From Propionibacteriaceae bacterium (lineage in GTDB: Bacteria; Actinomycetota; Actinomycetes; Propionibacteriales; Propionibacteriaceae), in the NCBI GenBank assembly GCA_030537675.1, contig JAUNVL010000005.1, forward strand, positions 1 through 64,000: a stretch of DNA of 64,000 nucleotides. Direction: 5' to 3'. The notes under the pieces were generated by a model. It was given only the letters and a program-made list of their open reading frames with translations. It was not told the origin of the DNA and ran no database searches. The translations under genes were made by a program, and so were the position numbers. Below are positions 15,808 through 26,473 of this stretch, piece after piece. How positions within the stretch are numbered: position 1 is the stretch's first letter; each line of letters starts with the position of its first letter.

Positions 15808-18250
15808 GCCCACTCCAGGGCTGAGTTCCGCCGAGGTCCGGGAGCGGATCGAGGCGGGGAACGTCAACACGCTGCCGAGCCGCTCCGGCCGCAGCGCCTC
15901 CGAGATCATCATCGCCAACGTCTTCACGCGCGTGAATGTCATCCTGTTCGTGCTGTTCGTCATCGTGATGTCCACCGGCGAGTTCGAGCAGGGCATCTTC
16001 GGGATGCTCATCATCGCGAACTCGATCATCGGCATCATCCAGGAACTCCGGGCCAAGCGGACGCTCGACAATCTGGCTGTCATCGGGGAGGCGCACCCGG
16101 TGGTGTTGCGCGACGGCATCCCGGTCCAACTCCCACGTGACCAGGTGGTGCAGGACGATGTGATCCGCGTCCATCCGGGTGATCAGGTGGTGGTGGACGG
16201 GCAGGTCGTCGACGCCGACTACCTGGAGGTTGACGAGTCGATGCTGACGGGCGAGGCCGACACGGTCACGAAGATGCCCGGTGACGAGGTGCTCAGCGGT
16301 GCCTTCGTGGTGTCGGGGACCGGAACCTACCGGGCGGAGAAGGTGGGCGCCGACGCCTACGCCGCCCAGATCACCGCACAGGCCGCCAAGTTCACGCTGG
16401 TGAGTTCCGAGTTGCGCCAGGGCGTCGACCGCATCATCCGCTTCGTCAGCTTCCTGATGGTCCCGGTGGCAGGCCTGACCGTCTGGGTGCAGTTCCAGCA
16501 GGTGGGCAGCACCTGGCAGGAGTCCGTGCTCAGCATGACGGCGGCACTCGTGCCCATGATCCCCGAGGGGCTCGTGCTGTTGACGTCCATGGCCTTCGCC
16601 CTCGGGGTGGTGCGGTTGGGGCGACGCAACTGCCTGGTTCAGGAACTCCCCGCGATCGAGGGACTCGCCCGCGTCAGCGTGGTCTGCACCGACAAGACCG
16701 GAACCCTGACGCAGCACGGTATGACGCTGGGTGAGATCATCCCGCTCGCCGGCTCGGACCTTGACGTCGTGCGCGATGTGCTGGGCCACCTCGTGGGGGC
16801 CGACCCGGCGCCGAACGCCTCCATGCAGGCGATCGCAGCCGCTGTGCCGGCATCAACCGTCCCGTGGACGGTGCAGGCGCGGGCACCATTCACCTCGGCC
16901 CGGAAGTACTCGGGAGTGTCGTTCCACGGCCGTGGAAACTGGTTGCTCGGCGCGCCCGAGGTGTTGAGCACCAGCGATGGCACCGTGGCCGCCCTGGCTG
17001 AGGAAACCGGTTCGTCCGGGCGGCGCGTCCTGCTGCTCGCAGGCACCTCGGCCAGCGTCGACCATCCGGAGGCAGCGGCCGATGTGGCACCGATGGCGCT
17101 GCTGGTGTTGGACCAGAAGCTGCGGCCCGACGCCGCGGACACCATTGACTTCTTCGCCTCCCAGGGCGTCGAGGTGAAGGTGATCTCCGGCGACAACGCC
17201 TCCTCCGTCGGCGCCGTGGCGAGCACCTTGGGGATGACGGGCGCCATCCGTGATGCCCGAACGCTGCCCGAGGACGATGCCGCCTTCTCCGCGGCGGTGG
17301 AGGACGCCCAGGTGTTCGGGCGCGTGACACCGCCGCAGAAGAAACGCATGGTCCAGGCACTGCAGAGCAGTGGTCACAGCGTCGCCATGACGGGCGACGG
17401 CGTCAATGATGTCCTGGCGCTGAAGGAGGCCCATCTGGGCGTGGCGATGGGATCGGGTTCGCCCGCCACCCGCGCCGTCGCCCAGGTTGTCCTCCTGGAC
17501 GACAGGTTCGAGACCCTTCCCCACGTGGTGGCGGAGGGGCGTCGGGTCATCGGCAACGTGGAGCGGGTGGCAAAACTGTTCCTCACCAAGACCGTCTACG
17601 CGGTCACCCTGGCCCTGGTGCTGGGGTTGCTGGGCCTGCCCAACCCGTTCGTGCCCCTCCAGATCACCGTCATCGGGTGGTTCACCATCGGCATCCCCGC
17701 CTTCCTCCTGAGCCTCGCCCCGAACAACGACCGCGCCCGCACGGGTTTTGTCCGGCGCGTGCTGGCCGTGGGTGTGCCGAGCGGTGTCATCGTGGCCACC
17801 GCCACCATCGTCACCTTCCTGATGACCCGAGGTCTTGGGCCGGTCCACGACACCGTTGATACGCAGGCCACCACCGCCACACTCGCCGCGCTGATCATCT
17901 CTGCCGTGTGGGTGGTCTCAATCGTCGCACGCCCCTTCGTGGCGTGGCGCCTCGGCATGGTGGTGTTCGGATACGTGTTCTACACAGGGGTCTTCATCTA
18001 CCCGCCCACCCAACGACTGCTTGAGCTGGACATCTCCAATCCCGCAACCATGACGGTGGGAATCGTCACGGGCCTCATCGCGGCGGCCGCGATCGAGGCG
18101 ACATGGTGGATCACTGCCCGCATCCGCCACGAGCGCCCGGTCCTGTGGCGCACTCCAGGGCCACCGCCCACGCATGGAAGGGACCTCAGAGACGAAATGC
18201 CGCCGCGCGATAGGCGGTCGAGCGCTCATCCGCCGACCAGGCCCGCGTGA
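15797..18250 (+). CDS. Cation-translocating P-type ATPase, CtpE-like
   Basis: 817-residue membrane pump. Phosphorylation site DKTGTLT is at ~residue 299. The actuator motif is LTGEAD, the P-domain has GDGVND, and helix 4 has VPMIPEGLVLLTSMAFA, the PEGL form seen in CtpE. About ten membrane helices are present. Mycobacterial CtpE imports Ca2+; the substrate here is inferred. Start choice: GTG at 15797 (MTVEPTPGL) or 15788, both overlapping the preceding gene with no clear Shine-Dalgarno, so reinitiation is likely. The basic Pro-rich C-terminal tail runs 65 bp into the convergent gene. Confidence 0.88.
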   Translation: MTVEPTPGLSSAEVRERIEAGNVNTLPSRSGRSASEIIIANVFTRVNVILFVLFVIVMSTGEFEQGIFGMLIIANSIIGIIQELRAKRTLDNLAVIGEAHPVVLRDGIPVQLPRDQVVQDDVIRVHPGDQVVVDGQVVDADYLEVDESMLTGEADTVTKMPGDEVLSGAFVVSGTGTYRAEKVGADAYAAQITAQAAKFTLVSSELRQGVDRIIRFVSFLMVPVAGLTVWVQFQQVGSTWQESVLSMTAALVPMIPEGLVLLTSMAFALGVVRLGRRNCLVQELPAIEGLARVSVVCTDKTGTLTQHGMTLGEIIPLAGSDLDVVRDVLGHLVGADPAPNASMQAIAAAVPASTVPWTVQARAPFTSARKYSGVSFHGRGNWLLGAPEVLSTSDGTVAALAEETGSSGRRVLLLAGTSASVDHPEAAADVAPMALLVLDQKLRPDAADTIDFFASQGVEVKVISGDNASSVGAVASTLGMTGAIRDARTLPEDDAAFSAAVEDAQVFGRVTPPQKKRMVQALQSSGHSVAMTGDGVNDVLALKEAHLGVAMGSGSPATRAVAQVVLLDDRFETLPHVVAEGRRVIGNVERVAKLFLTKTVYAVTLALVLGLLGLPNPFVPLQITVIGWFTIGIPAFLLSLAPNNDRARTGFVRRVLAVGVPSGVIVATATIVTFLMTRGLGPVHDTVDTQATTATLAALIISAVWVVSIVARPFVAWRLGMVVFGYVFYTGVFIYPPTQRLLELDISNPATMTVGIVTGLIAAAAIEATWWITARIRHERPVLWRTPGPPPTHGRDLRDEMPPRDRRSSAHPPTRPA

Positions 18251-18854
18251 CGGCCCCGACGGTTTCCTGGACAAGGCGTGCCGCTGCGCCGCGATCCCAC
18301 ACGTCACCGGTCAGTGCAATTCTCCGTGCACCGGCTGAAAGACAGGCGGCCACGTCATCGGAGCGGAAGTCCCCCCACGCAAACCACGGCACGCTGCCGG
18401 ACACCAGCGGCGGTTGATGTTCCACCGCAGTGGCCAAGATCTCCTCGTTGCTGCCCTCCAGCGGTCCCACGAACAGGTAGTCGAAGTCATCACCGGGTGC
18501 CGCAACGACGGTGGAGTCGATGGCGTGCCTGCCCAGGAGGCTCCACTCGTGTCCTTTGGGATACCCCCAGAAACGCCAGCCCGGGCGTGCGAGGTGCACC
18601 ACGTCGGCGGACGCGGGGCCGGCGACGCGCTTGCTTGACGTGCCCACCAGCAGCGGCGTGGTTCCCCAGCGACGACGCACCGCCCGCAGCACCTCGACGT
18701 CATTGTCCACGTCACCGGAACCATCCAGGATGAGGAGATCCGCGCCAGCATCGATGACGGGGCCGAGCGTGTCCACGTCGCTGAACCCGGCGGGAACCAC
18801 CAGAGCAACCTTCGCCAGGGCCAACCTCGTCGTCAGTGCCAGCAGTGCAGTCAT
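18186..18854 (-). CDS. Thiamine phosphate synthase-like TIM-barrel protein
   Basis: 222 residues with alternating strands and helices and TIM-barrel phosphate-loop features such as GADLLILDGSGDVDND, SADVVHLARPGW and FLFVGP-like DYLFVGPLEG. This resembles the ThiE/TenI family but is divergent. There is no thi operon around it, so thiamine synthesis should not be assumed; TenI-like or related roles remain possible. The ATG at 18854 lies 6 nt after TACTCT, consistent with a leaderless transcript and explaining why GGAG is too close to act as Shine-Dalgarno. Its 3' end overlaps the ATPase gene by 65 bp. Confidence 0.65.
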   Translation of the reverse strand: MTALLALTTRLALAKVALVVPAGFSDVDTLGPVIDAGADLLILDGSGDVDNDVEVLRAVRRRWGTTPLLVGTSSKRVAGPASADVVHLARPGWRFWGYPKGHEWSLLGRHAIDSTVVAAPGDDFDYLFVGPLEGSNEEILATAVEHQPPLVSGSVPWFAWGDFRSDDVAACLSAGARRIALTGDVWDRGAAARLVQETVGAVTRAWSADERSTAYRAAAFRL

Positions 18855-18860
18855 GTCTCC

Positions 18861-18866
18861 AGAGTA
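18861..18866 (-). promoter_or_regulatory. -10 element TACTCT, leaderless type
   Basis: TACTCT on the minus strand, 6 nt before the ATG at 18854. Confidence 0.5.
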
Positions 18867-18995
18867 GGGGCCACCTGCGCAATAGGAGTGAGAAACAGGG
18901 CGCGCCGTCTGGCGATCTGTCGGTGTTGGCACCTACAATCAGCCCACGGGCTGACACGGCCTACATCCCTGAGGCGTGTTTTGGAGACTGCGTAC

Positions 18996-21074
<2,079 letters not shown>

Positions 21075-21094
21075 ACCAGGTTGAACGGGTCCAC

Positions 21095-21100
21095 TAGGCT
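21095..21100 (+). promoter_or_regulatory. -10 element TAGGCT, leaderless type
   Basis: TAGGCT ends 6 nt before the GTG at 21107; no Shine-Dalgarno. Confidence 0.55.
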
Positions 21101-21106
21101 GCCGTC

Positions 21107-22027
21107 GTGACGTCAAACCGCACCCTGTGGGCCATCGCTGCACTCCTGGTCGCCGCCATGGCCTGGGGCTCCACGGTGGTGGTGGCCAAGAGCGCGTTTG
21201 AGTCCATCTCCGCGATGAATCTCCTGGTGGTGCGGCTGTTCCTGACCGGGGCAGTTCTGCTGGCGGTGTTCTCCACGAGGCTGAGGATGCCCCGCGGGAT
21301 TGCTTTGCGCGGGCTGGTGCTGGGGGCTCTCTTCACGGCCGGGATCGGCGCCCAGATCATCGGGCTGCAGTACACACCGCCGTCGCTGTCGGGTTTCGTG
21401 ACGGCCAGTTACGTGGTCTTCACAGCCATCATCTCCGCCGTGCTCCTGCGGCAGCGCCAGCCCACCACCACGTGGCTTGCAGTGGGGCTCACCATCGTCG
21501 GCATCGTCGTGCTGGCTGGGGGCGCGAGCACAGGTGAGGCCCAGTTCGGCTTCGGGGCAGCACTGACCCTGTTCGGAGCGGTGATGTTCGCGTTCCACAT
21601 CGTCCTGCTGGGCCGCTGGGTGAGGCCCGGGAACGTTCAGCAGTTGACCGTGATGCAGGCATTGGTCGGAATGGTCGTTGCCATGGTTGTGGCCCCGTTC
21701 ACGAATTTCGACGTGCCGCAGGACCCGGTCCTGTGGGGTCAACTGCTCTATCTGGGCATCTTCTGCGGTGCTGTGACGCTGTTCCTGCAGAGTTGGGCCC
21801 AGAGCCACGTCGCCGCAACCCCCAGCGCGGTGATCATGTGCACGGAACCGGTCTGGTCTGCTGCGCTGGCGATCGGCTTCGGATTGGAATCGCTGAGCGC
21901 CCACATCGTCGTTGGCGGTTCGCTGGTGGTGGCATCCCTGCTCCTGGTCGTCTGGCCACGGGGCCGCGGCCGGGTCCTGGACACGTTGGTGGACGAGGTG
22001 CGACGACGGCGCGCGCGCGACACCTGA
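21107..22027 (+). CDS. EamA/DMT-family transporter
   Basis: 306-residue membrane protein with ten hydrophobic segments in two EamA repeats. The first repeat starts with AMAWGSTVVVAK and the second contains FGAVMFAFHIVLLGR. Drug/metabolite transporter family members usually export amino acids or metabolites; the substrate is not predictable. The C-terminus is Arg-rich. GTG start without Shine-Dalgarno, immediately downstream of pknL but with its own probable promoter. Confidence 0.88.
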   Translation: MTSNRTLWAIAALLVAAMAWGSTVVVAKSAFESISAMNLLVVRLFLTGAVLLAVFSTRLRMPRGIALRGLVLGALFTAGIGAQIIGLQYTPPSLSGFVTASYVVFTAIISAVLLRQRQPTTTWLAVGLTIVGIVVLAGGASTGEAQFGFGAALTLFGAVMFAFHIVLLGRWVRPGNVQQLTVMQALVGMVVAMVVAPFTNFDVPQDPVLWGQLLYLGIFCGAVTLFLQSWAQSHVAATPSAVIMCTEPVWSAALAIGFGLESLSAHIVVGGSLVVASLLLVVWPRGRGRVLDTLVDEVRRRRARDT

Positions 22028-22088
22028 GAGGTACCCGGCCCCGGGGATCCCTACACTCGAGTAACCCCCAGTCGACGAGGAGTGTGCG

Positions 22089-23339
22089 GTGGACAGCATT
22101 GTGGTCGTGGTGTTTCTGATCATCGGCGTCGCCGCGCTGGTCCTGGGTGTGTGGCTGTATCAGAAGCACAAGTACATCAAGGCGATCGAGGCACACGGCT
22201 GGACGTGGGTGGAGTCCCCGGACATCAGCATCGCCATCGGACTCAACGCAGCGCCCTTCGGCATCGGTTTCTCCCGCAAGGTGGATGATCAGATCATTGG
22301 TCGTGGACCCTCCGGCGTGCCGTTCCAGGCGTTTCGCTACGTCACCGACTCGTTCCAGAGCAACGGGTACGTGGTGAGCATGAAGCTGCCGAAGTCCCTG
22401 CCCACCGTTGCCGCCTTCCAGGCGGATCTCCCACGCGCCGGGGTCTCCGGCGCCCTCGTCGCCTCCGCCCCACTGCACGTGGTGGCCAAGAGGCCGGACT
22501 TCGGCCAGGAGTTCACCGCAGCGCTGCTCCCCCTGCTCCCCTCGCTGCGGGACAGCAGACAACAGCAGATGGTCGTCGACGTCGGGGTGGACCACGACCA
22601 ACTCGTCATGCTGCATGTTCCCCGCGAGCCGGAGGACCTCGCGCTCGCCGTCGCGTGGCTGGAGCAGGTGCAGCAGGCGCTCACCTCATCGCATGCCCTC
22701 AGCTTCGAGGGTGCCCCACCGCCACAGCACCTCTCGTTCCAGGACCGCGACCACTGGGTCTACCAGCCGCGCAACGACGCCATGCTCGGCTACGTCAACC
22801 ACACGCGGGGTGGCTCCTCGCATGCTGCCGTGGACATCATCACCTCCGACAACCAGGGGCTGCCCTTCATCCGGCTCACCCACACCTGGCAGACCACCTA
22901 CACCACCACCGACGGCGAGGGTCGCACCACCACCCACACCCAGAACCACACCGAGCAGATCTGCGAGTTCCGCACGACGTTTGCGTTCCGGGCCGTCTCG
23001 GTGAACTGGGGCATGTTCAAAGGTTTCGGGGGCAACGTGGTGGCGTTCGAGTCCGCCGCCTTCAACCAGATGTTCAAGGTGCGCTCCCCCGTGGCGCGGT
23101 TCGCCTCCGACGTCTTCCACCCCCGCCAGCTCGAGTACTTCCTTCGCACCGGCGGTCTGGGGTTCAGCATCGGAGCGGACGGACTGGTCCAGGTGGAGGG
23201 TGGAACCTGGACACCGGCAGAGCTCGACAGGACGTCGGAGTTCCTCCACGGCTTCTTCGCCCGCGTGCCCGACTTCACGTGGAAGGAACTGGGCGCCTGG
23301 CCTCGTCCCATCGCAGAGATCGCAAACTACAACGCCTGA
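22089..23339 (+). CDS. DUF3137-like membrane-anchored protein
   Basis: 416 residues with a single N-terminal membrane helix (VVVVFLIIGVAALVLGVWLY) and a long soluble part. The segment VAFESAAFNQMFKVRS ... ASDVFHPRQLEYFL fits the end of DUF3137 proteins, and a Thr/His-rich strand pair (TTYTTTDGEGRTTTHTQNHT) precedes it. Function is unknown. The GTG start has GAGGAG 6 nt upstream. The last 13 bp overlap the convergent threonine aldolase gene. Confidence 0.7.
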   Translation: MDSIVVVVFLIIGVAALVLGVWLYQKHKYIKAIEAHGWTWVESPDISIAIGLNAAPFGIGFSRKVDDQIIGRGPSGVPFQAFRYVTDSFQSNGYVVSMKLPKSLPTVAAFQADLPRAGVSGALVASAPLHVVAKRPDFGQEFTAALLPLLPSLRDSRQQQMVVDVGVDHDQLVMLHVPREPEDLALAVAWLEQVQQALTSSHALSFEGAPPPQHLSFQDRDHWVYQPRNDAMLGYVNHTRGGSSHAAVDIITSDNQGLPFIRLTHTWQTTYTTTDGEGRTTTHTQNHTEQICEFRTTFAFRAVSVNWGMFKGFGGNVVAFESAAFNQMFKVRSPVARFASDVFHPRQLEYFLRTGGLGFSIGADGLVQVEGGTWTPAELDRTSEFLHGFFARVPDFTWKELGAWPRPIAEIANYNA

Positions 23340-24352
23340 GCCAGCACCCTGCCCACGGCGGCACCCGCCGCGGCGCACTGCTCCATCGAGACGTCGAGGT
23401 GGGTCACGGCCCGGAGCTGTCGCGGGCCGAGCACGCTGACGCGGACACCGGCGGACTCGCATGCCGCGGCCGCTGCGCGGGCGTCCCTCGTCTGCAGCAG
23501 CACCACGTTGGTCTCGACTGCATCCACGTCCACGCCACCGGGGACGTTCTCGGCGACGGCGCGCGCGAACGTCCGCGCGGTGGCATGGTCCTCTGCGGTG
23601 CGTGGAAGGTTGTGCTCCAGGGCCCAGAGCCCGGCAGCAGCCAGGAGTCCGGCCTGCCGCCATCCACCCCCGAGGCGTTTGCGTTGCACGCGCGCGCGTG
23701 CCATGTTCTCTGCAGATCCGGCCAGCACGGTGCCAATGGGAGCGCCGAGGCCCTTCGAGAGGCACAGCGTGACGGTGTCGAACAGGACGCCGTACTCGGA
23801 CAGGGCCCGTCCGGTTGCCGCAGCCGCGTTGGCCAGGCGTGCCCCGTCGAGGTGCCGGGCGATGCCCAGGCGTCCCAGCTCCGCGCTGAGGCGGCTCACC
23901 TGGCCGAAGTCCTGGACGGTGCCACCGCCGAAGTTGCTGGTGTCCTCCACCTCCACCGCTGCGGTCTCCACAAGATAGGGGCCGCAGTCGATGGCGAGCA
24001 TGGACAGGACGTCATCAGCCACCAACCTGCCCCGATCCGATGCCCAGGTGCGCATCGTCACCCCGTGCAGTGCGCCGTGGGCGCCCATTTCGGCGCGCGC
24101 GATGTGGGCGAGGGAGTCGCACAGCACCTCGCCCCCGGGCGGAACATGCAGCCAGATACCCAGCAGGTTCGCGAGCGACCCGGTGGTGCAGAACAGCGCC
24201 GCCTCCTGCCCCAGCAACTCGGCTGCGCGGCGCTCGAGTTCCCGGACCGTGGGGTCCTCCCCGTAGACGTCGTCACCGACGGGTGCGGCCACCATTGCAG
24301 CCAGCATCCCGGGCGACGGGCGCGTGAGGGTGTCGCTGCGAAGGTCGATCAC
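23327..24352 (-). CDS. Low-specificity threonine aldolase family PLP enzyme
   Basis: 341 residues of the beta-eliminating lyase/threonine aldolase fold. The N-terminal signature is IDLRSDTLTRPSPGM, followed by GDDVYGEDPTV, the PLP-binding Asp/His region HLDGARLANAA and the Schiff-base lysine in LCLSKGLGAP. It cleaves threonine/allo-threonine to glycine and acetaldehyde. The GTG at 24352 is placed by the conserved IDLRSDT start; no strong Shine-Dalgarno is seen. It lies 13 nt downstream of aroG on the same strand. Confidence 0.9.
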   Translation of the reverse strand: MIDLRSDTLTRPSPGMLAAMVAAPVGDDVYGEDPTVRELERRAAELLGQEAALFCTTGSLANLLGIWLHVPPGGEVLCDSLAHIARAEMGAHGALHGVTMRTWASDRGRLVADDVLSMLAIDCGPYLVETAAVEVEDTSNFGGGTVQDFGQVSRLSAELGRLGIARHLDGARLANAAAATGRALSEYGVLFDTVTLCLSKGLGAPIGTVLAGSAENMARARVQRKRLGGGWRQAGLLAAAGLWALEHNLPRTAEDHATARTFARAVAENVPGGVDVDAVETNVVLLQTRDARAAAAACESAGVRVSVLGPRQLRAVTHLDVSMEQCAAAGAAVGRVLAQAL

Positions 24353-24365
24353 AGGACGGGTTGAA

Positions 24366-25751
24366 TCACAGGTCGCGGGACTGGAAGGCCTGCACCGGGT
24401 TCTCGCGTCGGCCACGGCCCTCACGGAGCCGGGCGGCCACCATGAACGCCAACTCCAGCGACTGGTTGCGGTTCAACCGCGGATCGCAGACTGTCTCGTA
24501 GCGGCTGCTGAGGTCTTCCTCGGACAACTGGTGGACGCCGCCCACACATTCCGTGACGTCGTCGCCCGTCAACTCGATGTGCACGCCACCGGGCCACGTG
24601 CCCAGCGCGTCGTGCACGTCGAAGAAGCCGTTGAGTTCTTCCACGACGTCCGCGAATGCCCGGGTCTTGTACCCGTTGGTGGATTCGAAGGTGTTGCCGT
24701 GCATGGGGTCGCACACCCACGCCACCTTGTGCCCGGACGCCTCGACGGCCTCCACGATGGCGGGGAGCACGTCGCGCACCTTCTTGGCACCCATGCGCGT
24801 GATGAACGTGAGACGGCCCGGGATGTGGTCCGGGTCCAGCAGGTCGGCCAACGCCAGCGCGTCCTGGGGGGTGGTGGTGGGGCCCAGCTTGATGCCGAGC
24901 GGGTTCTGCACACGGCGCAGGAGCTCCACGTGGGCGCCGTCGAGCTGGCGGGTGCGCTCCCCGATCCACAGCATGTGTCCGGAGACCCCGTACAGCTTCT
25001 GGGAGCGGGAGTCGACGCGGGTCAGCGCACGCTCGTACTCGAGCAGCAGTGCCTCGTGGCTGGCGTAGAAGTCGATGGTGGACAGTGCTCTGTCATCCAT
25101 GCCGCAGGCCACCATGAACGCGAGCGCACGGTCGATCTCGCTGGCCAGTTCCTCGTACTCGGTCTCCACCTGGGAGTTGCCCACGAAGTCGCGGTTCCAG
25201 GTGTGGACGCCGCGGAGGTCGGCGAAGCCGCCCTTGACGAAGGCACGCACCAGGTTCAGCGTGGCCGCGGACGCGTTGTACATCCGGATGAGCCGCTCGG
25301 GGTCGTGGAGACGCGAGTCCTCAGTGAAGTCAAAGCCGTTGATGGCGTCGCCGCGGTAGGACGGGAACGTGACACCGTCGCGGGTCTCGTTGCCGTTGCT
25401 CCGGGGCTTGGCGTACTGGCCGGCGATGCGGCCCACCTTCACCACGGGCACCTGCGCCGCGTAGGTCAGGACCACGGCCATGGACAGCTGCACCAGCAGT
25501 TTTGCCTTGATGTTGTCTGCGGTCACGGCATCGAAGGACTCGGCACAGTCGCCACCCTGCAAGAGGAACGCGCGGCCGTCGGCGACGTCGGCGAGTTTGT
25601 GGCGCAGGTCGTCGCACTCGCCCGCGAACACGAGCGGCGGCAACGACTCCATGGTGTCGATGGCGTGATCCAACGCTGTGAGGTCCTGGTAGGACGGCTG
25701 CTGGACCTGTGGCAGGGCACGCAACTCTTCCCTGGACATGATGGAGGACAT
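24366..25751 (-). CDS. aroG: Class II 3-deoxy-7-phosphoheptulonate (DAHP) synthase
   Basis: 461-residue plant-type DAHP synthase, the first step of the shikimate pathway (PEP plus erythrose-4-phosphate). Recognisable blocks are LLQGGDCAESF with the metal Cys, the substrate Arg in RIAGQYAKPRS, VWVCDPMHGNT-like VAWVCDPMHGN, and the C-terminal CDPRLNRNQSLELAF. Length is normal for the class. The start at 25751 is 7 nt from TAGCCT, probably leaderless. The Mycobacterium homologue is Rv2178c, next to pknL as here. Confidence 0.95.
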   Translation of the reverse strand: MSSIMSREELRALPQVQQPSYQDLTALDHAIDTMESLPPLVFAGECDDLRHKLADVADGRAFLLQGGDCAESFDAVTADNIKAKLLVQLSMAVVLTYAAQVPVVKVGRIAGQYAKPRSNGNETRDGVTFPSYRGDAINGFDFTEDSRLHDPERLIRMYNASAATLNLVRAFVKGGFADLRGVHTWNRDFVGNSQVETEYEELASEIDRALAFMVACGMDDRALSTIDFYASHEALLLEYERALTRVDSRSQKLYGVSGHMLWIGERTRQLDGAHVELLRRVQNPLGIKLGPTTTPQDALALADLLDPDHIPGRLTFITRMGAKKVRDVLPAIVEAVEASGHKVAWVCDPMHGNTFESTNGYKTRAFADVVEELNGFFDVHDALGTWPGGVHIELTGDDVTECVGGVHQLSEEDLSSRYETVCDPRLNRNQSLELAFMVAARLREGRGRRENPVQAFQSRDL

Positions 25752-25758
25752 GGCCGTC

Positions 25759-25764
25759 AGGCTA
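25759..25764 (-). promoter_or_regulatory. -10 element TAGCCT for aroG, leaderless type
   Basis: TAGCCT on the minus strand, 7 nt before the aroG ATG. Confidence 0.5.
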
Positions 25765-25812
25765 CCGCAATGCGGCCAACGGTCCAGACCGCGGCCCGGG
25801 CGGTGAAACCCG

Positions 25813-26472
25813 TCACTCGTTGGGGTCGTGGATTCCCTGGTCGATCGCGTACAGGGTCAACTCGACGCGGTTGTGCAACTGGAGCTTGCGGAGCACGTTC
25901 TGCACGTGGTTCTGCACCGTGCGGTGTGACACGAACAGTTCCTCGGCAATCTCCCGGTACGCCAGTCCTTTGGCCACCCTCCGCAGGACCTCGGTCTCCC
26001 GTGTCGTGAGGATGGGGCCCTCCTCGTTGTGGGCGCGTGCCACGTTCACGAGCCGCCGGAACTCGCCGAGCACCAGACCCGCCAGGCCTGGGGTGAAGAC
26101 AGCATCGCCATCGGCGGTGCGGCGGACACCCTCGACGAGTTCGGCCTTGGACGCCGACTTCACGAGGTAGCCCTTGGCGCCGGCCCTCATCGCCCGCAGC
26201 ACGTCCTCCCGCTCGCCGGAGGCTGACATCACGAGCACGTGCAGGTCAGGGAATTCCTTGATGAGGATCTCCGTGCAGGTGGCACCATCAGGTTCCGGGA
26301 TCTGGAGGTCCATCACCACCACTTGTGGGCGGGTGGCGCGCGCCCGGGCGAGGCATTCGGTGCCGTTCTTCGCCACCGCGACGATCTCGAAGCCCACCTC
26401 GGTGAGATCCTCGCTCAGTGCGTCGATCCACATGGGATGGTCGTCCACCAACATCACGCGCTTGCGATCCAC
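25813..26472 (-). CDS. NarL/FixJ-type response regulator, MacR-like
   Basis: 219 residues. The receiver domain has acidic pair D10-D11 and phosphoacceptor D55 (VVVMDLQIPEPDG). The C-terminal LuxR helix-turn-helix (~150-219) contains LTTRETEVLRRVAKGLAYRE and VSHRTVQNHVQNVLRKL. GTG start one base after the kinase stop, so the pair is coupled. Association with aroG and a PlsC-like acyltransferase recalls Streptomyces MacRS, which acts on lipoproteins and morphology; that assignment is by context. Confidence 0.88.
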   Translation of the reverse strand: MDRKRVMLVDDHPMWIDALSEDLTEVGFEIVAVAKNGTECLARARATRPQVVVMDLQIPEPDGATCTEILIKEFPDLHVLVMSASGEREDVLRAMRAGAKGYLVKSASKAELVEGVRRTADGDAVFTPGLAGLVLGEFRRLVNVARAHNEEGPILTTRETEVLRRVAKGLAYREIAEELFVSHRTVQNHVQNVLRKLQLHNRVELTLYAIDQGIHDPNE

Positions 26473-26473
26473 T

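Noticed and set aside
18855..18995. TPP riboswitch near the ThiE-like gene
   Set aside because: The spacer to pknL is short, the gene appears leaderless, and no THI-box sequence is visible.
22655..24364. 569-codon plus-strand frame across two genes
   Set aside because: It covers the DUF3137-like gene out of frame and the threonine aldolase in antisense; both real frames have clear motifs.
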